Assembly: GCF_009724245.1 (NCBI RefSeq)
Contig: NZ_WNNK01000033.1
Location: 1 to 46,927 of the forward strand
Direction of reading: 5' to 3'
Length of the DNA: 46,927 nt
DNA from: Pseudomonas spelaei
GTDB taxonomy: Bacteria > Pseudomonadota > Gammaproteobacteria > Pseudomonadales > Pseudomonadaceae
Shown one piece after another: positions 8,705 through 15,995 of this stretch (the first letter of the stretch is position 1; every line of letters starts with the position of its first letter). Under the pieces are notes generated by a model that saw only the letters and a program-made list of their open reading frames with translations, had not been told where the DNA came from and ran no database searches. The position numbers were made by a program, and so were the translations under genes.

Positions 8705-9022
8705 TTGGTACAGATCAGGGCTGATGCAAATACAGTTTCATCAGCCCACGATTGCCACTGAGTATTTTTCAAAAAACTGTACTGCTGTACTGGTCATTTC
8801 CTACCGAAAAATCCCACACCCCCCTCTCAAAACATCTATTTCGCACTGTTTAAGTGCGCACAGGTACAGTTGCCCCATTTCCGTACAGTACAGCCCCTAT
8901 AAACAGTTAACTGGCCCCTCACAATACAAGTGAACTGTATCTAGAGAGTCTTGCGCGGGAGGAGGATCATTGGCATCAGTTAAACCACTACCTAATCCCG
9001 CCACAAGCGGAAGGATGTCATC
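8705..9022 (+). promoter_or_regulatory. Operator-rich promoter region of the first DUF1127 gene
   Basis: This 318-bp gap has no gene but carries six copies of GTACAG or its complement: 8708, tandem 8777 and 8785, 8864, and overlapping 8883 and 8888. It also has a CAGTTAACTG palindrome (8904-8913) and TGTATCT near 8936. CTGTACTG repeats exactly in tandem at 8777-8792. A similar block precedes the second DUF1127 gene. Closely spaced direct repeats of this kind are typical of MocR/GntR-type regulator sites, but no such regulator lies in the window. Confidence 0.6.
8718..8747 (+). terminator. Hairpin after the CoA-transferase gene
   Basis: GGGCTGATG and CATCAGCCC form a 9-bp stem (8718-8726 / 8739-8747) that AAA/TTT pairing in the loop may extend. 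It begins 14 bp after the stop codon. No T tract follows, so it may be a weak terminator or an RNA-stabilising stem. Confidence 0.5.
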
Positions 9023-9238
9023 ATGGAACGTACACTCAGTTCCGATCTGTTCTTCGAAGAAAAAGCTGTAAACACCCAGGCTTCCCTGCCTCTGCGCGTT
9101 ATCGCTAACCTGATGTTGTGGCAGCGCCGCATCTCCAGCCGCCATCAGCTGGCTCGTCTGGATTCGCGTCTGTTGGCTGACGCCGGTATCAGCGAAGCTC
9201 AACGTTACGAAGAGCTGAGCAAGCCGTTCTGGCGCTAA
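9023..9238 (+). CDS. DUF1127 small protein
   Basis: A 71-aa protein with a C-terminal DUF1127 (YjiS-like) domain: WQRRISSRHQLARLDSRLL, then DAGIS and the terminal LSKPFWR. The AAGGA site at 9011-9015 is 7 nt before the ATG. DUF1127 proteins are short and Arg-rich; in other bacteria some act in RNA turnover or in phosphate and stress regulation, and the role here is unknown. A strong terminator follows, so it is monocistronic. Its promoter region closely resembles that of the next gene, another DUF1127 protein. Confidence 0.88.
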   Translation: MERTLSSDLFFEEKAVNTQASLPLRVIANLMLWQRRISSRHQLARLDSRLLADAGISEAQRYEELSKPFWR

Positions 9239-9299
9239 TTAGCGTCCGCTGGCCCTGACCCGCCGGGTCCACCGCCAGCACCCCGAATTGTTGTAGCAG

Positions 9300-9330
9300 A
9301 ACCCGCCCCGGGTAACCGGAGGCGGGTTTT
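9300..9330 (+). terminator. Intrinsic terminator after first DUF1127 gene
   Basis: AACCCGCC (9300-9307) pairs with GGCGGGTT (9321-9328), and TTTTGTTGTTT follows. A small GACCC/GGGTC hairpin lies just before it. Confidence 0.88.
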
Positions 9331-9382
9331 GTTGTTTCTGGGACTTAAATTTCGGACTGCGCACAGAAGGCTTTTAAAGCGA

Positions 9383-9439
9383 CAGGTACAGTTAAAAAAA
9401 CAAAACAGTTAACCAGTACAATTTAGCCTTAGTGTATCT
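9383..9439 (+). promoter_or_regulatory. Promoter/operator of the second DUF1127 gene
   Basis: CAGGTACAGTT (9383-9393), AACAGTTAACCAG (9404-9416) and TGTATCT (9433-9439) repeat, in the same order, the motifs found before the first DUF1127 gene (8861-8871, 8902-8914, 8936-8942). The sequence between motifs differs, so the motifs themselves appear to be conserved. Confidence 0.6.
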
Positions 9440-9499
9440 GTATTGATAAGCCTGACCCGCCCAACATGGTGTTCCAGAACCTCACGAAAGGCTCTAGCC

Positions 9500-9706
9500 A
9501 TGACCTCGGACACTCTCGTCGCACAACCACGCCGGCCGTTTTTTAAACGCGCTTTACTCCAGACAGCTTCGGCCCTGGCTCAATGGATGCAGCGTGCCCA
9601 TACACGGCGCCAGCTTGCCCAACTGGATCCTCGGGAATTGTCCGACGCGGGTATCAGCCACAGCGACCGCATGGCGGAACTGTCCAAACCCTTCTGGCGT
9701 GAGTAA
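9500..9706 (+). CDS. DUF1127 small protein, second copy
   Basis: A 68-aa paralogue of the protein encoded at 9023-9238. The domain reads WMQRAHTRRQLAQLDPREL, then DAGIS and the terminal LSKPFWRE. The ATG at 9500 is chosen because GAAAGG lies 8 nt upstream and the longer in-frame start (9443) lacks a site. It has a very similar upstream regulatory block to the first copy, so the two are probably controlled together. A double hairpin ending in a T run follows. Function unknown. Confidence 0.85.
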   Translation: MTSDTLVAQPRRPFFKRALLQTASALAQWMQRAHTRRQLAQLDPRELSDAGISHSDRMAELSKPFWRE

Positions 9707-9808
9707 TCCGGCCAATGGACTATCCGAACGGATAAGCGGCAGCTTAATATCCTGTCATCACGTGGCGAACCCTGTAGAACGGGCGTCTGATGCCCAATGG
9801 CAACAACG

Positions 9809-9847
9809 TCCTGCTTTAAACAGGAGTGGCTGTTCGCCACCTTTTTT
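9809..9847 (+). terminator. Double hairpin terminator before the DUF2388 cluster
   Basis: TCCTG-N7-CAGGA is followed at once by GTGGC-N5-GCCAC and a run of six T (9842-9847). It sits between the second DUF1127 gene and the first DUF2388 gene, whose start is 25 bp later. It may therefore terminate the first transcript or attenuate the second. Confidence 0.75.
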
Positions 9848-9871
9848 CGTTCATTATTGGAGTCACCCCCC

Positions 9872-10192
9872 ATGTCCCGTCTTCGCCTGTTGAGTGCCGC
9901 TGCCCTGTTAACCCTGGCTGCCAATGCCAATGCAACTAGCCTGATCATGACCACGGATTCGATTGTCAGCGCGCTGAAAGCCACTTCCGACGCCAGCTCC
10001 GATGCAACCTCTTCCCTGCGTGACAACAAAGTCGTACGCGCTGCCCGTGACGACGCTGCCAGCTTTGTGGCCAGCGAAGGTGCCATTCGCGGCGTGAAAC
10101 TGGAAAGCGCCTTGGCACAGATCCGCCAACAGGCTCCACAACTGAACACGGCCACTGACGCTCAGTTGGCCCAGGCCATCCTGGCCATCTGA
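9872..10192 (+). CDS. DUF2388 exported protein 1
   Basis: A 106-aa protein with a cleavable signal peptide (about residues 1-21, ending ANANA) and a mature DUF2388 domain. The family core is visible: DDAASFVAS, then G, RG, LESA and the terminal AQAILAI. The ATG at 9872 has a TTGGAGT site 8 nt upstream. It is first of three tandem paralogues followed by a large exported DUF4105 protein. DUF2388 is known almost only from Pseudomonas and relatives and has no established function; a periplasmic location is inferred from the signal peptide. Confidence 0.85.
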   Translation: MSRLRLLSAAALLTLAANANATSLIMTTDSIVSALKATSDASSDATSSLRDNKVVRAARDDAASFVASEGAIRGVKLESALAQIRQQAPQLNTATDAQLAQAILAI

Positions 10193-10299
10193 CCGCAGGT
10201 CGGAACGAAGGGGGCGCCAGCCGCTCCCTGATTCGGCGCCGCTGGCTCTCGCCCGGGCATTACGCTAGCCTTGGCGCTCGTTTTCAGTTGTCGAGTCCC

Positions 10300-10608
10300 A
10301 TGGCTTTTTCATACCGCCTGTTGATCGTTCCCCTATTGTTTTCTGCTTGCTGGTCGGCATCGGCCCTGGCCTTTGACCTGTCCACCCAGAGCGTCGTTGT
10401 CAGTGCGTATGCCACCAGTAAAGTGACCTCTGCACCGTTCGACCATAAACTGATACTGGCCGCCCAGGATGACGCTGCCGCTTTCATTGCCACTGACGGC
10501 CAATGGCGGGGAGCCCGACTGGAATCAGCGCTGGACTATCTGCGTCGCACCCAGCCAAAACTTAACGCCAGTGACCTTGAACTGGCCCAGGCAATTCTCG
10601 TCCAATAA
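10300..10608 (+). CDS. DUF2388 exported protein 2
   Basis: A 102-aa paralogue with a signal peptide (residues 1-22, hydrophobic LLIVPLLFSACWS) and the core DDAAAFIATDG, RGARLESALDYLR and ELAQAILVQ. The ATG at 10300 is preferred to a TTG at 10288, since the protein then begins directly with the signal peptide. The ribosome-binding site is weak (CGAGT). This is the most divergent of the three copies: it lacks the Thr/Ser-rich segment between signal peptide and core. A 107-bp gap separates it from copy 1 and 26 bp from copy 3. Confidence 0.82.
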   Translation: MAFSYRLLIVPLLFSACWSASALAFDLSTQSVVVSAYATSKVTSAPFDHKLILAAQDDAAAFIATDGQWRGARLESALDYLRRTQPKLNASDLELAQAILVQ

Positions 10609-10634
10609 CCATCTTCATGTTTCGGAGTCACCCC

Positions 10635-10955
10635 ATGCGTAGATCGCTGATCGCCGCCGCCCTCGGCCTGCTGCTGTTGACCGATGTGGCCCAGGCGCAA
10701 ACCCTGAAGGCCACCAGTAACATCATTGTTCGTGCCTTTGGCCGCACCATTGATTTCACCTCAGACACCACCACCTCGATCCGTGACTCCAAAGTCGTGC
10801 GCGAAGCCCACGACGACGCCGCCAGTTTCGTCGCCACCAACGGCGATATCCGCGGTGCCCAACTGGAAGCGGCCTTCGATACCCTGCGTACCCGTGTGCC
10901 CGAAGCCCGCGACGCCAGTGATCAGGTCCTCGCCGAAGCCATCCTCGCACTGTGA
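10635..10955 (+). CDS. DUF2388 exported protein 3
   Basis: A 106-aa paralogue with a signal peptide ending DVAQA. The core is DDAASFVATNG, RGAQLEAAFDTLR and LAEAILAL. The stretch GGAGTCACCCC before its ATG (10635) is also found before copy 1, which points to tandem duplication including the leader. Its stop codon overlaps the start of the next gene (GTGA at 10952-10955), so the DUF4105 protein is translationally coupled to it. Confidence 0.84.
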   Translation: MRRSLIAAALGLLLLTDVAQAQTLKATSNIIVRAFGRTIDFTSDTTTSIRDSKVVREAHDDAASFVATNGDIRGAQLEAAFDTLRTRVPEARDASDQVLAEAILAL

Positions 10956-12913
10956 GGCGTCTCGCGGCCTGGCTCCTCGCCGGGACTGTGCTGCTGTGCG
11001 CCGGCGCAGCCCAGGCCAGCCTGCAACTGCGGCTCAAGACCGATGGTTTGAGCCCTGCCGAACAGCAGGCCAGCCAGGCATTGCTTGATGAAGCCATGCA
11101 ATCCTTGCCACCGCGCTTCATCGAGCAGTTGGACCGGCGCATCGACGTCGGCTGGACCGACAACATGCCCGCAAACGCTTACGGCCAGGCTTCGCTGGTG
11201 TCCGAACTGGACCTGAATCGCAACCTGCTGGCCAGCCTCACCGACGGCAGTGCCGCGACTAAACAGACCAACCGCCCCCACGGCACCGTGCGCCGGGAAA
11301 TGCTCGCCACCGTGCTGCATGAGCTGACCCACATCTACGACCGCGCTCGCCTGTGGTCCAGCGCCGACCGCGCGCTGATCCAGCGTTGCAGCCGACAGAA
11401 CAACATCACCGGCCTGATCGGCTTGCCCGATCAATGCCGGGGCCAAAATGACCGCCGCTTCACCCTCAGCGATGACCCACGCCTGCTGGATCTCGCCGGC
11501 TGGCCGCAATATGTCGGCCGCCGTGGCGAACGCGAACAGAACAACCACCAAGTCGCGCGCAGCCCGGACATCTACGAAACTACCAGCCCTCTGGAGTTCG
11601 TTGCGGTCAATATGGAGTACTTCCTCCTTGACCCGAGCTACGCCTGTCGCCGCCCCGCGCTGTACCGCTATTACCAGGAACACTTCGGCTGGGCTCCGCC
11701 GGCCAAGGACACCTGTGCCAAGACCTTTGCCTTTCTCAATGCCGGTAACGACTTCGCCAAGACACCGCTGGGCCAGGTCGACCCGGAGCGGGTCTACGAA
11801 ATCGATTACCTGCTGGCCGAAGCCAACCAGAACCTGGTGAGCCGCTGGGGCCACAGCATGTTGCGCCTGGTGATCTGCGCGCCTGGCCGGCCCCGCGGTC
11901 CGGATTGTCGGCTGGATCTGGACCAACACTTGGTGTTGTCCTACCGCGCCTTCGTCGGTGACGTACAGCTGTCGAGCTGGGATGGCCTGGTAGGCAAGTA
12001 CCCCTCACGATTGTTCGTGTTGCCGCTGGCCCAAGTGATCGACGAATACACCAAGACCGAATTGCGCAGCCTGGCCTCGGTACCGCTGATCCTGACGCGC
12101 CAGGAGATCAACGACACCGTCGAACACGCCGCCGAGATGCACTGGAGCTACGACGGCAATTACTTCTTCCTCTCCAACAACTGCGCGGTGGAGGGCCTGA
12201 AACTGTTACGCAGCGGCAGCGCCAACCCGCAACTGACCGGCCTGGACAACATCACCCCCAACGGTTTACTGGAGGTGCTCAAGGGCCGGGGCCTGGCCGA
12301 TACCAGCGTACTGGACGACCCGAAAAGGGCGTTGCGCCTGGGCTATCACTTCGATTCCTTCCGCGAACGCTACCAGGCGATGTTCGAGGTGCTGAAGAAG
12401 CATCTGCCAATCAAGCAATCCCAAGTTGAAGACTGGCTGGCACTAAGCGCCGAAGAGCGACGTCCATGGTTCGATCAGGCCGACCTGCGCACCAGCGCCG
12501 CCTTGTTGCTGCTGGAGCAGGCGAGCTTCCGCCGGCAACTGATGCTGGCTCAGGATGAGGTCAAGCAACGCTACCTCGGTGCCCGGGAGCTGAAGAACGG
12601 CGGGATGGACAAGGCCAATGCCACCTTGCAGCAGATTCTCGCCAACAGCGGCTTCCTCAGCCGTCCGGCAGAATTGCTCGGCAGCAGTGGTTACGGCCTG
12701 CCGCAGCCCGCCGAATCGCAACGCCTGGAATCGGAAAGCGCCTCGCGCCAGAAGCAGTTGCAGTCGCTGACCGGCGATCTGGATAAAGAGGTGAGGGCGC
12801 TGCTTGATCCGTCCCGTGCCGAGCAGATTGCCGCGAGCGAAGCCAATCTCAAGCAACTGGGTGAACACTTGCGTGCGCTGCACAAAGCGGCCGGTGGATT
12901 GGAATTGCCTTAA
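10952..12913 (+). CDS. Exported DUF4105 protein with an N-terminal HExxH motif
   Basis: A 653-aa protein starting at a GTG that overlaps the previous stop. A signal peptide covers residues 1-22. Region 1 (about 30-250) contains HELTH at 123-127 inside VLHELTHIYDRA, a zinc metallopeptidase-type HExxH, with LEFVAVNMEYFL (214-225) as a possible source of a third ligand. Region 2 (about 275-470) is a DUF4105 domain, with WGHSMLR (His301) and the FLSNNCAVEG stretch (Cys411). These conserved His and Cys residues are why this family is suspected to be a papain-like hydrolase. The last 180 residues are helical and coiled-coil-like. It ends the DUF2388 cluster. The catalytic activity of either region is unproven. 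Confidence 0.85.
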   Translation: MRRLAAWLLAGTVLLCAGAAQASLQLRLKTDGLSPAEQQASQALLDEAMQSLPPRFIEQLDRRIDVGWTDNMPANAYGQASLVSELDLNRNLLASLTDGSAATKQTNRPHGTVRREMLATVLHELTHIYDRARLWSSADRALIQRCSRQNNITGLIGLPDQCRGQNDRRFTLSDDPRLLDLAGWPQYVGRRGEREQNNHQVARSPDIYETTSPLEFVAVNMEYFLLDPSYACRRPALYRYYQEHFGWAPPAKDTCAKTFAFLNAGNDFAKTPLGQVDPERVYEIDYLLAEANQNLVSRWGHSMLRLVICAPGRPRGPDCRLDLDQHLVLSYRAFVGDVQLSSWDGLVGKYPSRLFVLPLAQVIDEYTKTELRSLASVPLILTRQEINDTVEHAAEMHWSYDGNYFFLSNNCAVEGLKLLRSGSANPQLTGLDNITPNGLLEVLKGRGLADTSVLDDPKRALRLGYHFDSFRERYQAMFEVLKKHLPIKQSQVEDWLALSAEERRPWFDQADLRTSAALLLLEQASFRRQLMLAQDEVKQRYLGARELKNGGMDKANATLQQILANSGFLSRPAELLGSSGYGLPQPAESQRLESESASRQKQLQSLTGDLDKEVRALLDPSRAEQIAASEANLKQLGEHLRALHKAAGGLELP

Positions 12914-12917
12914 AAGC

Positions 12918-12952
12918 ATCGCGGGCAAGTCGCACCGCCGCTCCCACATTTG
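12918..12952. repeat. Single REP element
   Basis: An unpaired copy of the Pseudomonas REP sequence runs from ATCGCGGGCAAG to CGCTCCCACATTTGA, filling the 44-bp gap between the convergent DUF4105 and GFA genes. It is a lone half of the REPIN pattern seen elsewhere in the window. Confidence 0.7.
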
Positions 12953-12957
12953 ACCAT

Positions 12958-13359
12958 CTACAGCGCCTCGCCATCCTCCTCCGGCAACTGCTCATCCAGA
13001 TGCAACCACGGCAATCGGTTTTCCACCCAGATATGCCGATCTGCCGGCGCCCACTCAGGGTGATCCAGCGTCGCGATGGTCACATCAATGCTTTCCGGGC
13101 TCAGTTGCGTCACCAATGCCAACTGCGCCCCACAGTTCCCGCAGAAATACCGTGTGCACGTCGCTGAAGATTCGTACTGCGCAGGCTGCCCCGTGATCCA
13201 GGCGAACGCTGAACGGGGCAGGGTGATCCAGGTCGTCACCAGCCCGCCACTGACGCGCCGACAAACCGAACAGTGACAATGGGCAATGTCCACCAACGGT
13301 CCATCGAACCGGTAACGCACGCCGCCACAATGGCAACCACCTACGTGTTGCTCGCTCAT
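12958..13359 (-). CDS. GFA/CENP-V family zinc-binding protein
   Basis: A 133-aa protein of the glutathione-dependent formaldehyde-activating (GFA) fold. The zinc-binding cysteines are all present: Cys9 and Cys11 (GGCHCGGV), Cys28, Cys30 and Cys33 (HCHCSVC), Cys73 and Cys76 (YFCGNCGAQ). The family label comes from one methylotroph enzyme; most members have unknown substrates, so no reaction is assigned. It is convergent with the DUF4105 gene and stands alone. Confidence 0.88.
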   Translation of the reverse strand: MSEQHVGGCHCGGVRYRFDGPLVDIAHCHCSVCRRVSGGLVTTWITLPRSAFAWITGQPAQYESSATCTRYFCGNCGAQLALVTQLSPESIDVTIATLDHPEWAPADRHIWVENRLPWLHLDEQLPEEDGEAL

Positions 13360-13476
13360 TTCCCACCTCCATGGGCCATCAATCCGTCAGATTACTCCCC
13401 GTCGCCTGTTTATTCAGCGAAAGCTGGCTGAAAGCTTCCAGGTCTAGGATCGCCCACCACTGCCGGCAACAGACCG

Positions 13477-13488
13477 GTTGTTAACAAC
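13477..13488. promoter_or_regulatory. Palindrome GTTGTTAACAAC upstream of the CitMHS gene
   Basis: A perfect 12-bp palindrome about 135 bp before the transporter start, followed by an extra AACAA half repeat. It could be an operator for the transporter; no regulator gene is adjacent. Confidence 0.35.
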
Positions 13489-13623
13489 AACAATGGTGAT
13501 TCCCGATGTCCGCTCGTACCCGCCTGTTTGCCCCGACTCCACCCGTACGCCTCGCGTTTTTCGTTCTGCGCTGACCCCTACCGGTTCGCCATTCCCTAGC
13601 CGCGCTACGCCTGGAGTATTCCT

Positions 13624-14931
13624 ATGCTGACTTTCCTTGGCTTTGCCATGGTCATCACGTTCATGTTCCTGATCATGACCAAGCGCCTGTCCGCGCTGAT
13701 CGCCCTGATCATTGTTCCGATTCTGTTTGCGCTGTTCGGCGGTTTTGCACCGAAGATCGGCCCGATGATGCTCGAAGGCATCACCAAGCTCGCGCCGACC
13801 GGCGTGATGCTGATGTTTGCCATCCTCTATTTTGCCTTGATGATCGACTCCGGCCTGTTCGACCCGGCCGTGCGCAAGATCCTCAAGCTGGTCAAGGGCG
13901 ACCCGCTGAAAGTCTCGGTCGGTACGGCCGTGCTGGCACTCGTCGTATCCCTGGACGGTGACGGCGCCACCACCTACATGATCTGCGTGGCCGCCATGCT
14001 GCCGCTGTACCAGCGCATCGGTATGAGCCCGCGGATCATGGCCGGTTTGATCATCCTCGCCGGCGGCGTGATGAACATGACCCCTTGGGGCGGCCCGACC
14101 GCCCGGGCTGCCAGCGCATTGCATGTGGACCCGTCGGACATTTTCGTACCGATGATTCCGGCAATGGCGGCCGGTGTAGTGGCGATCCTGGTGATTGCCT
14201 ACATGTACGGCAAGCGCGAACGTGCGCGTCTCGGTGAGCTGCACCTGCAAGGCGATGAAATCGACCACAGCGAAATCAGCGTCTCGCAATACCCGGACGC
14301 CCGTCGTCCGAAGCTGATCTGGTTCAACGGTGCCCTGACCTTCGCCCTGATGTGCACCTTGATCGCCGGCCTGTTGCCGCTGCCGGTGCTGTTCATGGTG
14401 GCCTTCAGTATCGCGATGATCGTCAACTATCCGTGCCTGCAACAGCAGAAAGACCGCGTCGCCGCCCACGCCGGCAGCGTATTGGCAGTGGTCGGGCTGA
14501 TCTTCGCCGCCGGTATCTTCACCGGCATCCTGTCGGGCACCGGCATGGTCGACGCCATGTCCAAGAGCCTGCTGGCGGTTATCCCTGAAGCGCTGGGCCC
14601 GTACCTGGCAGTGATTACCGCGCTGGTGAGCATGCCGTTCACCTTCTTCATGTCCAACGATGCCTTCTACTACGGCGTATTGCCGGTACTGGCCGAAGCC
14701 GCCAGCCACTATGGCATCACCGCCGTGGAAATGGCCCGTGCCTCGATCGTTGGGCAACCCGTACACTTGTTGAGCCCGCTGGTGCCTTCGACCTACCTGC
14801 TGGTGGCCCTGGCCGGTATCGAATTTGGCGATCACCAACGCTTTACCCTCAAGTGGGCAGTGCTGGTGTGCCTGTGCATAATGGTCGCCGCGTTGCTGAT
14901 GGGGATTTTTCCGCTGTTCAGCACTCTATAA
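13624..14931 (+). CDS. CitMHS-family citrate:metal symporter
   Basis: A 435-aa inner-membrane protein with about 11-12 hydrophobic helices and a cytoplasmic loop at residues 200-235. It matches the CitMHS family (CitM/CitH), which imports citrate complexed with divalent metal ions together with protons. Conserved-looking stretches are VVSLDGDGATTYMICVAAML, GGVMNMTPWGGPTARAA near residue 155, and FFMSNDAFYYGVLPVL near 340. GGAGT lies 6 nt before the ATG. The metal preference cannot be read from sequence. No two-component regulator is adjacent, unlike many citrate operons. Confidence 0.88.
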   Translation: MLTFLGFAMVITFMFLIMTKRLSALIALIIVPILFALFGGFAPKIGPMMLEGITKLAPTGVMLMFAILYFALMIDSGLFDPAVRKILKLVKGDPLKVSVGTAVLALVVSLDGDGATTYMICVAAMLPLYQRIGMSPRIMAGLIILAGGVMNMTPWGGPTARAASALHVDPSDIFVPMIPAMAAGVVAILVIAYMYGKRERARLGELHLQGDEIDHSEISVSQYPDARRPKLIWFNGALTFALMCTLIAGLLPLPVLFMVAFSIAMIVNYPCLQQQKDRVAAHAGSVLAVVGLIFAAGIFTGILSGTGMVDAMSKSLLAVIPEALGPYLAVITALVSMPFTFFMSNDAFYYGVLPVLAEAASHYGITAVEMARASIVGQPVHLLSPLVPSTYLLVALAGIEFGDHQRFTLKWAVLVCLCIMVAALLMGIFPLFSTL

Positions 14932-14943
14932 TCGTACCGACTC

Positions 14944-14972
14944 ACCGCGCGGCGCTTCAGCTGGCGCGGTTT
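14944..14972 (+). terminator. Short hairpin between CitMHS and TerC genes
   Basis: ACCGCGC (14944-14950) and GCGCGGT (14964-14970) form a stem followed by only three T. It lies in the 64-bp gap, so it may be a weak terminator with read-through into the TerC-family gene. Confidence 0.45.
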
Positions 14973-14995
14973 AACACTTGCTCAAAGGAATACAC

Positions 14996-15763
14996 ATGGA
15001 ATGGCTGACCAATCCGGAAATCTGGATTGCCTTCTTCACCCTGACGGCCCTCGAGATCGTCCTGGGCATCGATAACATCATCATGATTTCGATCCTGGTC
15101 AGCCGCATGCCCAAGCATATGCAGGCGCGTACCCGGATTTTCGGCCTGGCCCTGGCCATGATCACGCGAATCCTGTTGCTGCTGTCGATTACCTGGGTCA
15201 TGCAATTGACCGCCGATCTGTTCGTGGTCTTTGGCCAGGGCATTTCCGGTCGCGACATGATTCTGTTCTTCGGTGGCCTGTTCCTGCTGTGGAAAAGCTC
15301 CCAGGAGATGTATCACGCCCTGGAAGGTGAAGACGAAACCCAAGACGAGCCGAAAGGCGCCGGTGGCAAATTCATCTACACCATCATCCAGATCGCGATC
15401 ATCGACATCGTGTTCTCCCTGGACTCGGTCATCACCGCCGTCGGCATGGTGTCCCACGTTCCGGTGATGGTGGCCGCAATCGTCGTCGCCGTACTGGTGA
15501 TGATGCTGGCTGCGGGCACCATCAGCGAATTCATCGACAAACACCCGTCGCTGAAGATGCTGGCGCTGTCGTTCCTGCTGGTGGTGGGTACCGTGCTGAT
15601 CGCTGAAGCCTTCGACGTGCACGTGCCAAAAGGCTACGTCTACTTCGCCATGGCTTTCTCCCTGGCGGTGGAAGCGGTGAACATCAAGATGCGCACCGCC
15701 ATCGCGAAAAAGAAGAAACAGCAGGACCCTGTGAAACTGCGCAAGGACATTCCGGGCCAATAA
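14996..15763 (+). CDS. TerC/YgdQ-family integral membrane protein
   Basis: A 255-aa protein with about seven transmembrane helices and a charged loop at residues 108-124. The two paired acidic motifs of the TerC superfamily are present: ALEIVLGIDNIIM (Glu20, Asp26) and IIDIVFSLDSVITAVG (Asp137, Asp143). Members export manganese or other metals, sometimes to metallate exported enzymes. The start at 14996 has AAGGAA 5 nt upstream. It ends with a Lys-rich tail. Its natural terminator was split by the mobile element at 15797-15983. Confidence 0.88.
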   Translation: MEWLTNPEIWIAFFTLTALEIVLGIDNIIMISILVSRMPKHMQARTRIFGLALAMITRILLLLSITWVMQLTADLFVVFGQGISGRDMILFFGGLFLLWKSSQEMYHALEGEDETQDEPKGAGGKFIYTIIQIAIIDIVFSLDSVITAVGMVSHVPVMVAAIVVAVLVMMLAAGTISEFIDKHPSLKMLALSFLLVVGTVLIAEAFDVHVPKGYVYFAMAFSLAVEAVNIKMRTAIAKKKKQQDPVKLRKDIPGQ

Positions 15764-15784
15764 GCTTGACCCGCTGCTGAAAGG

Positions 15785-15796
15785 GGCTCTCGAGCC
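15785..15796 (+). repeat. Left target-site duplication of the MITE
   Basis: GGCTCTCGAGCC, repeated exactly at 15984-15995. The 12-bp length fits the 11-13 bp duplications made by IS4-family transposases. Confidence 0.85.
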
Positions 15797-15983
15797 TAAT
15801 GCCGTTCAGTTAAGGAATGGAGATCCAGCAACCGAAGCAGATTCAGTGTGGGAGCTGGCTTGCCTGCGATGCAGACACCTCGATACTTCAGGTATACCGA
15901 GTTGATCCAATCGCAGGCAAGCCAGCTCCCACATTTGTTCTTCTCTGCCTTGAGCATTGCGTTCACTTAACTGACCAGCATTA
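15797..15983 (+). mobile_element. 187-bp non-autonomous IS4-type element (MITE) carrying a REPIN
   Basis: The ends form 18-bp terminal inverted repeats: left TAATGCCGTTCAGTTAAG (15797-15814); right end, read inward, TAATGCTGGTCAGTTAAG, with 2 mismatches. These ends closely resemble the terminal repeats I recall for IS4 itself. A perfect 12-bp direct repeat flanks the element. There is no open reading frame, so a transposase would act in trans. A perfect 24-bp inverted REP pair (15847-15870 and 15910-15933) fills the centre. If the element and one duplication copy are removed, the flanks rejoin into a textbook terminator (9-bp stem, CTCG loop, seven T) for the TerC-family gene. Confidence 0.8.
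15847..15933. repeat. REPIN inside the MITE
   Basis: Two REP units at 15847-15870 and 15910-15933 are exact 24-bp inverted copies (TGTGGGAGC...TGCGAT), separated by 39 bp. It is the most perfect REPIN in the window, which suggests recent origin. Confidence 0.88.
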
Positions 15984-15995
15984 GGCTCTCGAGCC
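15984..15995 (+). repeat. Right target-site duplication of the MITE
   Basis: Second copy of GGCTCTCGAGCC. CC and a seven-T run (15998-16004), the tail of the original terminator, follow it directly. Confidence 0.85.

Noticed and set aside
13444..14838. 464-codon minus-strand frame
   Set aside because: Antisense shadow of the CitMHS transporter, with the His/Gln/Asp-rich composition typical of reversed hydrophobic codons.
14932..14995. Manganese (yybP-ykoY) riboswitch before the TerC-family gene
   Set aside because: The 64-bp gap is too short and lacks the conserved loop sequence. Only a simple GC hairpin is present.
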